64,000 nt of DNA from Paenibacillus aceti (lineage in GTDB: Bacteria > Bacillota > Bacilli > Paenibacillales > Paenibacillaceae): assembly GCF_003614185.1 (NCBI RefSeq), contig NZ_KZ987724.1, forward strand, positions 3,513,066 through 3,577,065. Reading direction: 5' to 3'. Positions 54,010-62,759 of this stretch are shown in pieces. The notes beneath the pieces are model-generated. The model had not been told where the DNA came from and searched no databases. It was given only the letters and a program-made list of their open reading frames with translations. Made by a program: the position numbers and the translations under genes. Every line of letters begins with the position of its first letter. Positions within the stretch are counted from its first letter, which is position 1.

Positions 54010-55578
54010 TTATCGCTTCATATTTCTCTTTTGTTCGAGTAATCGTTGAAATTCCATCTCCAGTTCTTGAGAAGGCTCGAGACTTAGCCGGCTTAACACC
54101 TCTGTAATTTTCGTCTCCAGTAAGAGGGATTGGTCTTTCTCGTCGTCACGTTCGCTCTGCGGTGGAGCTTGCTTCAGCTGCTGATAGGTCCCTTCGAACA
54201 GTTCAATCCTCTGATCGCGAATCGTCAGAACCCGCGTTGCAACATTATCGATGAAGCGGCGATCGTGGGAGACGAAGATGACGTTGCCTTCATACTCCCT
54301 CAGAAGTGACTCCAGCGCTTCCACGGCTTCCATATCCAGAAAATTGGTCGGTTCATCCAGGATCAACGTGTTGATGTCGCTCAGGAACAGCTTGGTTAGC
54401 GCCACCTTCACCCGTTCTCCACCACTTAGCACAGAGACAGGCTTATATACATCCTCTCTAAAAAAGTGCATTCTCGCCAGAACCGTCCGGATCACGGTCT
54501 CGGTCTGCTTGGAAGAGGCTTGGACATTGTCCAGAATCGATTTCTCCAGATCGAGAATATTTAGATTTTGGCTGAAGTAGCCCACCTTTACCGAGGGGGA
54601 AAGGGTTACGCCCGTCTCTTGGCCGATGATCTTCTTCACCAGCGTCGTCTTCCCGCTGCCATTCGGACCTGTGATCGCCAATTTGTCACCGCCCCGAATT
54701 TGAAAGCTAGCCCGGCTCCACAAATGACGATCGCCGATTCTGCCGGCTACATCCTCTAGACGAATAATGATCCGATTCATAAACGTATCGATATTCGGCA
54801 AATTCATCTTTAGAGGTGGCAGCTCCCGTACTTTTTCAACCTTTTCAAGCTTCTCCAATCTGGTCTCAATCGCCGAGGCTGTCTGCTGTAGCTTCTTTTG
54901 TTTTTTGGCAAAATAGGGCTTCGCTCCTGTAATCCGCGCTTCCGAATTGCTGACCTTCTTGGGCATCTTGGTTGCTCTTGCCGCCTTCCTCTCCTTCAGC
55001 CTCAAGGCTTCCTCCAGCTGTGCCTTCTTCCTCTCATACTGCTCATAAGCCGCCTGCTGCTGATCATGCTCCAGTTCCTTCTGCTTAAGATAATCACTGT
55101 AGTTCCCGACATATTCCTTCAGCTTTCCTTCATGGATCTCCCAGATTGTCGTGCAGAGCGCATCCAGGAATGCCCGGTCATGGGAGACCACGATAAATGC
55201 TCCTTGCCACTCCCTTAGCTTCTTCTCGATCCACTCGATATGCGGTGTATCTAGGTTCGTCGTCGGCTCATCCGCGAATAACAGCATCGGGTCTCTGACC
55301 AGCGCCTGTTGAATATATTCCTGCGTGACTTCTCCGCCGCTCTTGGTCGTATCGGTCCGCTTGAGCTGCGGCAGCAGCTCACATTGAACATGCCTAACCA
55401 CACGCCCTTCCTCGGGAACAAGCTTATTCGCTAAAATCTGCAGCAGGGTTGTCTTCCCGCAGCCGTTGCGGCCCACCAGGCCAATTCGAGCATCTTTATA
55501 AACTTGCAGCTGGTCGATATCCAGCAATAAACGATCCTGCACATAATACTTGATATGTTGTGCTTCCAATAAGAACAT
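54010..55578 (-). CDS. ABC-F ribosomal protection protein, Vga/Lsa-like
   Basis: About 522 residues: two ABC domains in one chain with no membrane part. First domain: Walker A LVGRNGCGKTTLLQ, signature SGGEVTQEYI, Walker B LLFADEPTTNLD. A charged linker at about 185-270 follows. Second domain: GPNGSGKTTLVKK, SVLSGGERVKVALTKLF and LILDEPTNFLD. Proteins of this kind bind the ribosome and dislodge antibiotics such as lincosamides, streptogramin A and pleuromutilins; the spectrum cannot be told from sequence. The start at 55578 has GGGGG eight bases ahead. An upstream frame from 55632 includes an attenuator and is not used. Confidence 0.87.
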   Translation of the reverse strand: MFLLEAQHIKYYVQDRLLLDIDQLQVYKDARIGLVGRNGCGKTTLLQILANKLVPEEGRVVRHVQCELLPQLKRTDTTKSGGEVTQEYIQQALVRDPMLLFADEPTTNLDTPHIEWIEKKLREWQGAFIVVSHDRAFLDALCTTIWEIHEGKLKEYVGNYSDYLKQKELEHDQQQAAYEQYERKKAQLEEALRLKERKAARATKMPKKVSNSEARITGAKPYFAKKQKKLQQTASAIETRLEKLEKVEKVRELPPLKMNLPNIDTFMNRIIIRLEDVAGRIGDRHLWSRASFQIRGGDKLAITGPNGSGKTTLVKKIIGQETGVTLSPSVKVGYFSQNLNILDLEKSILDNVQASSKQTETVIRTVLARMHFFREDVYKPVSVLSGGERVKVALTKLFLSDINTLILDEPTNFLDMEAVEALESLLREYEGNVIFVSHDRRFIDNVATRVLTIRDQRIELFEGTYQQLKQAPPQSERDDEKDQSLLLETKITEVLSRLSLEPSQELEMEFQRLLEQKRNMKR

Positions 55579-55609
55579 ACGAACATCCCCCTTCATGCTT
55601 TGCAGGAGA

Positions 55610-55650
55610 CAAAAAATGCCCCCTATGTCCATTCAGAATAGGAGGCATTC
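55610..55650 (-). promoter_or_regulatory. attenuator-like terminator in the ABC-F leader
   Basis: On the minus strand ATGCCTCCTAT (55638-55648) pairs with ATAGGGGGCAT (55616-55626) and is followed by six T, 32 bases before the ABC-F start. A terminator ahead of a Vga-type gene is the usual mark of induction by ribosome stalling. No clear leader peptide was found upstream. The rest of 55650-56059 shows nothing else I can support. Confidence 0.65.
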
Positions 55651-56059
55651 GTATATATAGGTGTGCACCGAAAGAGAGTTCTAGTGTAGTGAGACTTCTC
55701 CTTCAGATCCAACTATTGAAACCCAATCCTATTCTGAGAATTAACAATCGATGGCATGACGAAATCAAGCAGCATAAAACCGCTATTCAATCACAATCAC
55801 CGTCAATTGTTCTCTTCAACAAATAGGATTAGTACTTCATTTCAGCTGGTTCACCCTTTCGTTCTTTTTATCAAGATTATAGTAAAAGATGGCAGGTGTC
55901 AATATAGGTACTCTTGGCTTTGGTCACTAACCGTTCTTCCTCAGATTTCTTTCCTTAATATATCGGCTAAATCCAATTTTTATGTAATGTCTGACTTACA
56001 CAGCTTCTTATTTCCACTCACAAAATACTGAATAAGCGTCTGCTGCACCTCGGAGGGTT

Positions 56060-56345
56060 TCATTTTTCTTTTCTCATAAAATAAATCATACGCCCTATAT
56101 TCGGGCTTAGACAGTCACTAAGAAATAATACTTTTTCATGAGGTATGTAAATAATGGTTGAATCTACTGTATGGTCACTCTCCACATGATGGAGTTCCAC
56201 TACTCTCGCATGCCCAGGCGAGTTGCCTGCATCGATCAATAGCGCTGCATCCTGACCCGCCACACAGCCTAAATTCGGGCGATCTGTAGCATGATTAAAA
56301 GGGAAGTAAAATACATTTGGGGTTAGTTGTTTTAGTATTTCAACA
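56060..56345 (-). pseudogene. remnant of an MBL-fold hydrolase
   Basis: The frame opens near 56345 with KQLTPNVFYFPFNHATDRPNLGCV... and continues AALLIDAGNSPGHA, the start of an MBL-fold protein. It then jumps straight to VELHHVESDHTVDSTIIYIP and VLFLSDCLSPN, which belong later in the fold, and ends at 56060. The metal-binding HxHxDH part is missing. A large internal deletion and loss of the C-terminus are clear. Not functional. Confidence 0.7.
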
Positions 56346-56367
56346 CGTCCTCAGATTCACACTCGTG

Positions 56368-56551
56368 TAATTGCAAATTATACACTTATTTTGGGGAAGG
56401 CTTGGGGAGATCCTCTTTTAGTTGCATTTTGTACGCTTAAACTCCCCCTTTTCTCGTGAATCAAGGAGGCCGCTCTTTTTAAAAGTACTTTTTGCGATTA
56501 AAGGGAGACCCGAGTCGATTGGCGATGTTTTAGTTGTGCTTTATGCAATTA
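56368..56551. repeat. four-unit intergenic element, family II (copy 2)
   Basis: Units forward at 56368-56388 and 56419-56439, reverse at 56480-56500 and 56531-56551, 21 bases each; starts are 51, 61 and 51 apart, 184 bases in total. Consensus TAATTGCA, then variable A/T bases, then GTACACTTA. Same arrangement as at 4525. Confidence 0.8.
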
Positions 56552-56594
56552 AATTAGACACTTCGTTACCTGAAGCCCTCCCCTAGACAGCTAA

Positions 56595-56778
56595 TAGTTG
56601 CAAAAATACACTTATCCTGGGGTAGTCAGCTTGGAATATGAAAAATAACTGCGGATGTGCAACTATTTCTTTCCTGAAGTCACTTTCAGCAGATAATCCG
56701 ACCAAATAGGTGTATAAGAGCAGCTATTTCCTATAATGTAAGCCTAATCCACCAGAATAGTTGCATATGAGCACTTAT
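56595..56778. repeat. four-unit intergenic element, family II variant
   Basis: Units at 56595-56615 (forward), 56645-56665 (reverse), 56706-56726 (reverse) and 56758-56778 (forward). The unit is TAGTTGCA, six or so variable bases, CACTTAT. Starts are 50, 61 and 52 apart, total 184 bases. Here the orientation is forward, reverse, reverse, forward, not two and two. It lies 44 bases after the element at 56368. Confidence 0.7.
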
Positions 56779-56847
56779 GCGCCGCCTACCCACCTACCCA
56801 CCAACCGCCTAACCAAGCCAGATTCACAAAGTGCCCATATGCAGCGA

Positions 56848-57504
56848 TCAACCATCCCCTAAGCGATGCGCCAACAACCAGGCATACAATTCCGGATTAC
56901 TGTAGGTAATCTCCATCACCTTATGCCCCAAGCCCGGGTAGCGGGTGAATTTCACCTGGCCGCCGACCTCCAATAATGCCGTGACGATTTCCTCGGATTT
57001 CTGGATCGGAATGATGTCATCCTCTTCACCATGGAAATTCCAGATGGGAATGTCCTTGAGCCATTCGACCTTGTCCGTTCGGTACCAGCCGGAAATCGGC
57101 ACGACAGCAGCGAACAGCTCGGGATAGCGGGTTGCCAGGTTCCAGGCCCCGTTCCCCCCCATGCTATAGCCCGTTAGATATACTCTGTTCCGATCCACTC
57201 TATAGCTCGCCAGGATATGGCGATAAATCGCCATAATCTGCTCCTGCTCGATAATCCAGGAGGAATGATTAGGACATTGCGGGGTCACTACAATAAATCC
57301 AAAGTCATCCAAGCTTTGCATAGCCTGCGCGAAGCCATAATTATCGAAGACGTGAATATCATTCCCTCGTCGGTTAGAGCCGTGCAGATATACGATCAGC
57401 GGCCACTGCTTCTCTGGCTCTTCCGCATACTTCTCCGGAAGGATGAGTTGGTAATCAAGCTCGTCCTCCTCTTGCTTATAATAATATTCTATAGGCAACC
57501 TCAT
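56848..57504 (-). CDS. alpha/beta hydrolase, esterase type
   Basis: 218 residues. Nucleophile serine in LTGYSMGGNGAWNL, acid in GEEDDIIPIQKS, histidine in PGLGHKVME; oxyanion region VYLHGSNRRG. The fold is that of prolyl-oligopeptidase-like and feruloyl-esterase-like short hydrolases. No signal peptide. It lies 16 bases after the next hydrolase gene in the same direction, so the two form an operon. Confidence 0.87.
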   Translation of the reverse strand: MRLPIEYYYKQEEDELDYQLILPEKYAEEPEKQWPLIVYLHGSNRRGNDIHVFDNYGFAQAMQSLDDFGFIVVTPQCPNHSSWIIEQEQIMAIYRHILASYRVDRNRVYLTGYSMGGNGAWNLATRYPELFAAVVPISGWYRTDKVEWLKDIPIWNFHGEEDDIIPIQKSEEIVTALLEVGGQVKFTRYPGLGHKVMEITYSNPELYAWLLAHRLGDG

Positions 57505-57520
57505 TCACCTCCGCTTGTGT

Positions 57521-58384
57521 TCACAAATAATGCTGCAAGAACAGGTTTACTTCCTCGAAGGCCTGCCCAACCTCCGGGCTATGAAAGTTCTGATCGAATA
57601 CATGATCCCCGCCCTCGATCGTAATAAGTTTGCAATCCACCCCAGCTTGCCGCAGCTTGGCGTACATATGAAGCGATTGCTCATAAGGCACATCAGTGTC
57701 CCGGTCGCCATGCAGCAGCAGGGTCGGCGGATAATCGTGGGTCACGCCAAGGATCGGACAATAGGCTTGCAAAGCATCTAAATCCTCGGCACGATCATAT
57801 CCCGTCACTTCCTCAACCCAATTGCCATTTTGACGACAGTACATGTAATAGTCATATCGAGCCCAGGAGCCTTCCGATGCGACAACGTTCCCGATCGATG
57901 CTTTTGCCCTCTCCAGCGTCACCTTCGGCCGCCGATTATAGAACGAGCTCGGCTTCATAATCCAATCTCCGATAATATCGCCATATCCATAGAAGGATAC
58001 GATCGCCTTCGGTCTAATCTCTTCAATGGTGCCAGCCAGTAAGCTCAAATAGGCCCCTGCCGAGCTGCCGATCAACGCGATTCGCTCGGGGTCAAATCGA
58101 TAGTGGGGTACGGCCTGCTCCCGAACCCAACGGACAGCATCCTTAAGATCCTCTACAATATCCGCCAGCTTCGCTCCTGGCGCAAGGCGGTAATCCACAC
58201 TGACAATAGAGTATCCGGCATTCTTGTACCATTGAATTTGCTGCAATGGCAGCCAGCTTCTGGAGCCAAAGATAAACCCGCCACCGTGCAGGTACACCAG
58301 TACCGGAGAGCCTGCTCCATGAGCATAGACATCCGCTCTGATCTGACAATTATCCAACTGTTTATAGATTTTAGTCTCTTTCAT
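57521..58384 (-). CDS. alpha/beta hydrolase, hormone-sensitive lipase type
   Basis: About 287 residues. Oxyanion motif YLHGGGFIFGSRSW, nucleophile serine in LIGSSAGAYLSL, aspartate in LHGDRDTDVPYEQS and histidine in EGGDHVFDQ. It removes acyl groups from unknown esters. The start at 58384 has GAGGTG ahead; the longer frame to 58447 lacks one. Part of a run of esterases and acyl-handling genes that reads leftward from 64000. Confidence 0.9.
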   Translation of the reverse strand: MKETKIYKQLDNCQIRADVYAHGAGSPVLVYLHGGGFIFGSRSWLPLQQIQWYKNAGYSIVSVDYRLAPGAKLADIVEDLKDAVRWVREQAVPHYRFDPERIALIGSSAGAYLSLLAGTIEEIRPKAIVSFYGYGDIIGDWIMKPSSFYNRRPKVTLERAKASIGNVVASEGSWARYDYYMYCRQNGNWVEEVTGYDRAEDLDALQAYCPILGVTHDYPPTLLLHGDRDTDVPYEQSLHMYAKLRQAGVDCKLITIEGGDHVFDQNFHSPEVGQAFEEVNLFLQHYL

Positions 58385-58483
58385 AAGACACCTCATCTTT
58401 AGACATGGGAATGAGCGGAGCCAGGTAAATCCCATTACTCCGCTCACCCTATAATACTTCTTACATCACCGATATCTGCTTAA

Positions 58484-59485
58484 TTAGAGGCCGGTCTGGA
58501 CACTCAGGCCCCAGCCGAAGAACTCGCTCTGGGACACCTCAGCCGTCACTGTATTCTCACCTGGCTGCCATTGCACCGGAATCCGGGCAAAGCTTGAGCG
58601 GACCCGGCCATCACTCGCTGGAGGATTCCAATTCCAATCCCCTTGATATACTTCCTTATCATTGACCCATAGCCGGATATGATCGCTGAATCCGAGGCTT
58701 AGGATCGACTCCCGCCCTTCCGGAACCGTAACGGTTCCCTTCACCAGCACAGTTGAGTCCGGCCCTGCCTTGTGAATTCTATTAATATTCAACGTCCCGT
58801 TCTCTTCCACGACAGAGGTTGTCCATTCCTGTTGGTCAGCTAAGCTACTCCCACGAGAGTACGGCTGAGAAATCTGCCATTCGGTAATGAAGGAGTCCGA
58901 CTGTAATTGCCGCTGATCCGCCAGTCTCTGCTCAATCGGAGCCGCAGGAGTAATCTCCTCAATCGTAAAATTACGAATATAACTCGAGAGGAAATTCCAA
59001 ATACCTACTTTTCCCGGAGCCCCCCCATGCTGCAAATTCTTAATCACAAGCTGCGGCTCTGGATCATCACCTAAATATACCGTTGCCCCGTTCGGCTCTA
59101 CGTCAACCGTGAACTTCCTCCATTCACCGGTTGTATTCGGCAGGGGCTTCTGATAGGAAGGGCCATTATAGACCTGCCAGGTCATAGATCCATTCATCAC
59201 CGGATCATATTGAATCTCCTCAGGGGCCAAATAGATCAGCTCGAAGTTCTCCGCATCCCGGGCGCCAAAGGCAAAGCCGATGAAGCCTACATGCTCAGGA
59301 ATCACTACATCCGCCTGCAATCGATAAGAAGCGAAGGGTACCTCTTCCTGTAAAAAGATCGCGGAATTCACCTTATGAAGATGCAATGCTTCGCATCCCT
59401 GCCAGTGGCCAGGACATGCGCCAGAGTCTCCTAAATCGAACTTGCTCAAATCATCGTGCAGGTTGAACATTAACTTCGTCTTCAT
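58484..59485 (-). CDS. LamG-like / galactose-binding-like protein
   Basis: 333 residues, no signal peptide. The first 180 residues look like a concanavalin-type jelly roll of the DUF1080 group (HVGFIGFAFGARDAENFELIYL, TTGEWRKFTVDVEPNGATVYL). Residues about 200-333 form a second beta-sandwich (LSLGFSDHIRLWVNDKEVYQGDW, GENTVTAEVS) like carbohydrate-binding modules. It may bind a glycan or glycolipid. It lies nine bases after the large fusion gene and is likely part of the same message. Confidence 0.7.
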   Translation of the reverse strand: MKTKLMFNLHDDLSKFDLGDSGACPGHWQGCEALHLHKVNSAIFLQEEVPFASYRLQADVVIPEHVGFIGFAFGARDAENFELIYLAPEEIQYDPVMNGSMTWQVYNGPSYQKPLPNTTGEWRKFTVDVEPNGATVYLGDDPEPQLVIKNLQHGGAPGKVGIWNFLSSYIRNFTIEEITPAAPIEQRLADQRQLQSDSFITEWQISQPYSRGSSLADQQEWTTSVVEENGTLNINRIHKAGPDSTVLVKGTVTVPEGRESILSLGFSDHIRLWVNDKEVYQGDWNWNPPASDGRVRSSFARIPVQWQPGENTVTAEVSQSEFFGWGLSVQTGL

Positions 59486-59494
59486 CAGAACACC

Positions 59495-62494
59495 TCATTC
59501 ATTTATATTTAAATTGAAGAATTGCCAGCGGAATATATCGCCATATGCAGGTCTGGCGCGTTTGATGAATAATTCATAGCCTGAGTACGACTGATTATAA
59601 GCAGCATGGATCGTCTCCGTGATCGAATCAATATCCGGCCAGAGGATTTGAAGCTCATTCACCCCATCCTCAGACAGATCCTCCTGGTCGATATCCACCG
59701 AATAATTGCTCCATGTTGCAAATAAAGGAAGCCGGGCTATCCTCTTCTTGTTCATAAGCAGCTCAGCATAGACCGGTTCGTCCTCGTCATGACCATGACC
59801 TATCGGTCCACGAAGGGTTAATTGTCCACGCAACTTGCTCTTAGGATCAGCGATAAGATAAAAGGTAGAGATGCTGCTGCGCGCGCTATAGTAGCATTGA
59901 TCCTTACTGTTATAGTCCACGGACTTCGAGCCGGAGAACACGGTAAAATAACTATTTTCCCGATAATACGTCTCCAACAGGTTCACCGACCGATGAGGCA
60001 AAGGCTGATGCTGCTCGATCCGCAGCACGTTCATCTCCGCACGGATATCCATCCCTTCCTCTACGAGACATTGAGTCATAGCTCTGGCCAGCCCCAGATC
60101 GAGTACCATACAATCCGTGAATTGGCGCAGAATCACATATTGCTTCGTGCACACCGTCTCATATTGGCGATTCAGCACCCAGGGTACCTTTCTTGAGGTC
60201 AGGTCGATAAAGGAGCGGAACCAGTCGGTCATCCCCGGCCATAATGTGATAGCTTGCTTGCAGTGATAATACAGAATCTCATACGGTTGATCCCCGATAT
60301 GTGCACTATGAACCGCAGCATAGAAATGCGACTTGCTCACGGTCTCCGAAGCAGGCCTGTGGAAGGAAGGAGCGACTTCTCCTGATCGTCTTCCAAGCGA
60401 CTGCAATATTTGCTCCGCTGTGTAGCTCATCGCCAGCTCAATTCCTCGGGGATTCAGATGACAATAATCCAGGAATATATTGAATGAAGGCAGTTCCCCC
60501 TCTAAATCCTCAGCGAATCGATCCGGCAAATCCACCGTCCTGATGCCAAAATACTCAGCATGCTTAAGAATCTGCTCGCGGATGAAACTAGTACAGGCTG
60601 GGGGCGGCCCAATACGATACATATTCGTATCCCTGGCCTTCTCCAGAGAACGACGTGCCTCATCCAGCATTCCGGCATTATCATAGACTTCGGCCAACAG
60701 TTGGTATCCAAGCGGGTTCGCACTGTTCAATTGAACCATTCGTGCAGCAAGCGGGGACAATTCCTCGAACCTTCCAGCTTGAAGCAGCTCCTCCGCCTGT
60801 AGTCTCAGCGCATGCCATTCCTCGCTCTCTTCCCCTGGCCAGGACAATGTTTTCTCAGACTCATTGCTCTTCCAAGCCTGCAAATTAAATTCCGGAATGA
60901 TGAAAATGACCGGGATACCCCTGAGGATAAATGGCTCGTACAGCTTCTCAAAAAAAGCTCTGATCAGCGCATCGCTCTTCTGCTCAAACACCGCTCTAAT
61001 TACTTCATAACGATGGGGTTCATGAAGCGATTGAAGGATGGTGCTTACCTCCCCCTCATTAAGAGCCCAGAGCGATTTTCGCCAATTATCCCCGGCATAG
61101 ATGACCAGGACATCGGGCTCCAGCAGACTGCTCTGTAGACATACGCTCTGCAGATCACGCAGTCGAATGCTCACCCGAGCGATATCAACGACCTCCATCT
61201 CCTCTGCGCCCAGCGTTCCATTGAGCAACTCCTCCAGACAGGTCGCTGGGTTATGAAAGGGATCGAGCAAGAACCCTCTCGCCCCGGATTCCCCGGCGAA
61301 TCCAATTCTGGTTCGCGCCCCTTTTGGGGGAATACGCTCCACCTGAGCCCAATGACAGAACTCATGCCGATTTCGCGCATCGCGTACAAACTCCCCTTGG
61401 CTGCCCGGTGCTTGCCGTCGCCAAATCCCCACTTTCTCCTCAACGCTCTCTGTCAACAGGGTTCTGGGTGGCAGAGGAGTCTGTAGATCGGCCAGCACCT
61501 CCCGGATAAACCGGGCTTCATTGCGCTCACACTCCAAAATAAAAGAGCCTATGACCAACACATCCAAATCTGTGGACAAAAAGGCACATACCGCATCCGC
61601 CGGACTTTCCACCCGAGGTTCACCATGTACCTGAAAGGGCAAATGCATAAGGCTGAAATTTCGCCCCTGCCCAGTAATTTGTTTCAATACGCGATCAAGC
61701 AGAGGATTATGATCAGGCAGGCCTACAATCTCATGAACTGCAGCAGCCCTATCCAAGCCTTCCTCATATGTCATGGCTTGTAACCGTTCAACGATCGACC
61801 CTTGATCCACTCCTGCATCAGCCAGATACAGGATAGAGCGATTGCCTTGAGATCGTGGGCCGAATTCCATTCTTCCTTGGAACCAGCCGACCAGGCGACC
61901 TTCCTCTAATAGTTGAGCCGTCCGCGAGATCAGTCCAGCCGAATCCCCCCTGAAATCAGCAAAATCCAGTGCAGCCGCTTCAAGAATGCGAACAATATCC
62001 TCGTCAGGATGCTCCGACCCTAAGTAGACATGTTCTAACGGAGTAATGACCTCTCCAGTAAGCCGAGCGTACGAAGCTGCCGCAGCCAATACAGCCGTTC
62101 CTCCTCCAATACTCATGCTCTCCTGCTGTATTTCTCCTTCCGCTAATGAGCGGGTACTGGCCGTATACAGCACATCTTGATTTATAAATTCAACAGGCCC
62201 CTCAAAAGCCAGTAATTGTCTAACCAGCAGCTCGGTCTGCTTCAGCCGTTGGTCGACCTCATCGCCAGCCCCCGCTTCCAAAGCGTCCATATAAATAGCA
62301 ATGAGACTAATATCCGTAATCGATAGACCCGCGCTGTCCAGACAAAATCGGAAGGACTTGCTAGGCATCCTGGCAGCATCCTGGCTGCGTGAGAATACTT
62401 CCTCCTGGGCCGCATAACGTATCACCCCATCTTGAACCAGACAGCACGCGGCTTCGTCAGGTGCCAGCGAGATTCCGACAAGATTAAGACTCAT
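59495..62494 (-). CDS. carbamoyltransferase-like / SGNH hydrolase / TPR fusion protein
   Basis: About 999 residues. Residues 1-400: a NodU/CmcH-type carbamoyltransferase fold, clear from LVGWFQGRMEFGPRSQGNRS and VYLGSEHPDED. The front domain is short, and the usual paired-histidine region is not seen. Residues about 415-740: an SGNH-type esterase core with GESGARG (nucleophile serine), VIYAGDNW and DYCHLNPRG (catalytic Asp/His). Within it, near 600-650, is a TPR-like helical stretch. The last 150 residues are beta-rich. The ATG at 62494 has GGGGGA ahead and overlaps the acyl carrier protein stop, so they are co-translated. Function unknown; an acyl- or carbamoyl-group transfer or removal is suggested. 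Confidence 0.75.
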   Translation of the reverse strand: MSLNLVGISLAPDEAACCLVQDGVIRYAAQEEVFSRSQDAARMPSKSFRFCLDSAGLSITDISLIAIYMDALEAGAGDEVDQRLKQTELLVRQLLAFEGPVEFINQDVLYTASTRSLAEGEIQQESMSIGGGTAVLAAAASYARLTGEVITPLEHVYLGSEHPDEDIVRILEAAALDFADFRGDSAGLISRTAQLLEEGRLVGWFQGRMEFGPRSQGNRSILYLADAGVDQGSIVERLQAMTYEEGLDRAAAVHEIVGLPDHNPLLDRVLKQITGQGRNFSLMHLPFQVHGEPRVESPADAVCAFLSTDLDVLVIGSFILECERNEARFIREVLADLQTPLPPRTLLTESVEEKVGIWRRQAPGSQGEFVRDARNRHEFCHWAQVERIPPKGARTRIGFAGESGARGFLLDPFHNPATCLEELLNGTLGAEEMEVVDIARVSIRLRDLQSVCLQSSLLEPDVLVIYAGDNWRKSLWALNEGEVSTILQSLHEPHRYEVIRAVFEQKSDALIRAFFEKLYEPFILRGIPVIFIIPEFNLQAWKSNESEKTLSWPGEESEEWHALRLQAEELLQAGRFEELSPLAARMVQLNSANPLGYQLLAEVYDNAGMLDEARRSLEKARDTNMYRIGPPPACTSFIREQILKHAEYFGIRTVDLPDRFAEDLEGELPSFNIFLDYCHLNPRGIELAMSYTAEQILQSLGRRSGEVAPSFHRPASETVSKSHFYAAVHSAHIGDQPYEILYYHCKQAITLWPGMTDWFRSFIDLTSRKVPWVLNRQYETVCTKQYVILRQFTDCMVLDLGLARAMTQCLVEEGMDIRAEMNVLRIEQHQPLPHRSVNLLETYYRENSYFTVFSGSKSVDYNSKDQCYYSARSSISTFYLIADPKSKLRGQLTLRGPIGHGHDEDEPVYAELLMNKKRIARLPLFATWSNYSVDIDQEDLSEDGVNELQILWPDIDSITETIHAAYNQSYSGYELFIKRARPAYGDIFRWQFFNLNINE

Positions 62495-62759
62495 CGGCGT
62501 CCCCCAGCTTCTGATAGATATACTGTGATATTTTCTCAACCGTTGAGAAATTCTCAAATACGAGCGAACTCTGATCCACACAGATACCGAACTCTTCCTC
62601 CAGGTCGAACAGCAAATTTACAATCTTTAACGAGTCGATGCCGTGATCATTCTTCAGGTTGGACTGCTCATGAACTCTATCCGGATTGTGAAGGGCGTTA
62701 CGGCCGACGACCTCAATTACTTTATTCTTAATTTCATTCATATCCATTAGCGTTGGCAT
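62484..62759 (-). CDS. acyl carrier protein
   Basis: About 91 residues. The phosphopantetheine attachment motif is DHGIDSLKIVNLLFDLEEEFG, with the serine in DSL. The helical four-helix pattern fits. The start at 62759 has AAAGGGTG seven bases ahead, giving a short extra N-terminus; ATGs at 62747 and 62741 are also possible. It overlaps genes on both sides, so it is tightly coupled with the hydrolase and the fusion protein. It would carry an acyl group for that cluster rather than for general lipid synthesis. Confidence 0.85.
   Translation of the reverse strand: MPTLMDMNEIKNKVIEVVGRNALHNPDRVHEQSNLKNDHGIDSLKIVNLLFDLEEEFGICVDQSSLVFENFSTVEKISQYIYQKLGDADES

Noticed and set aside
55756-56031. 91-residue plus-strand frame in the ABC-F leader region
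   Set aside because: Biased, low-complexity translation without a ribosome site; no pattern recognised.
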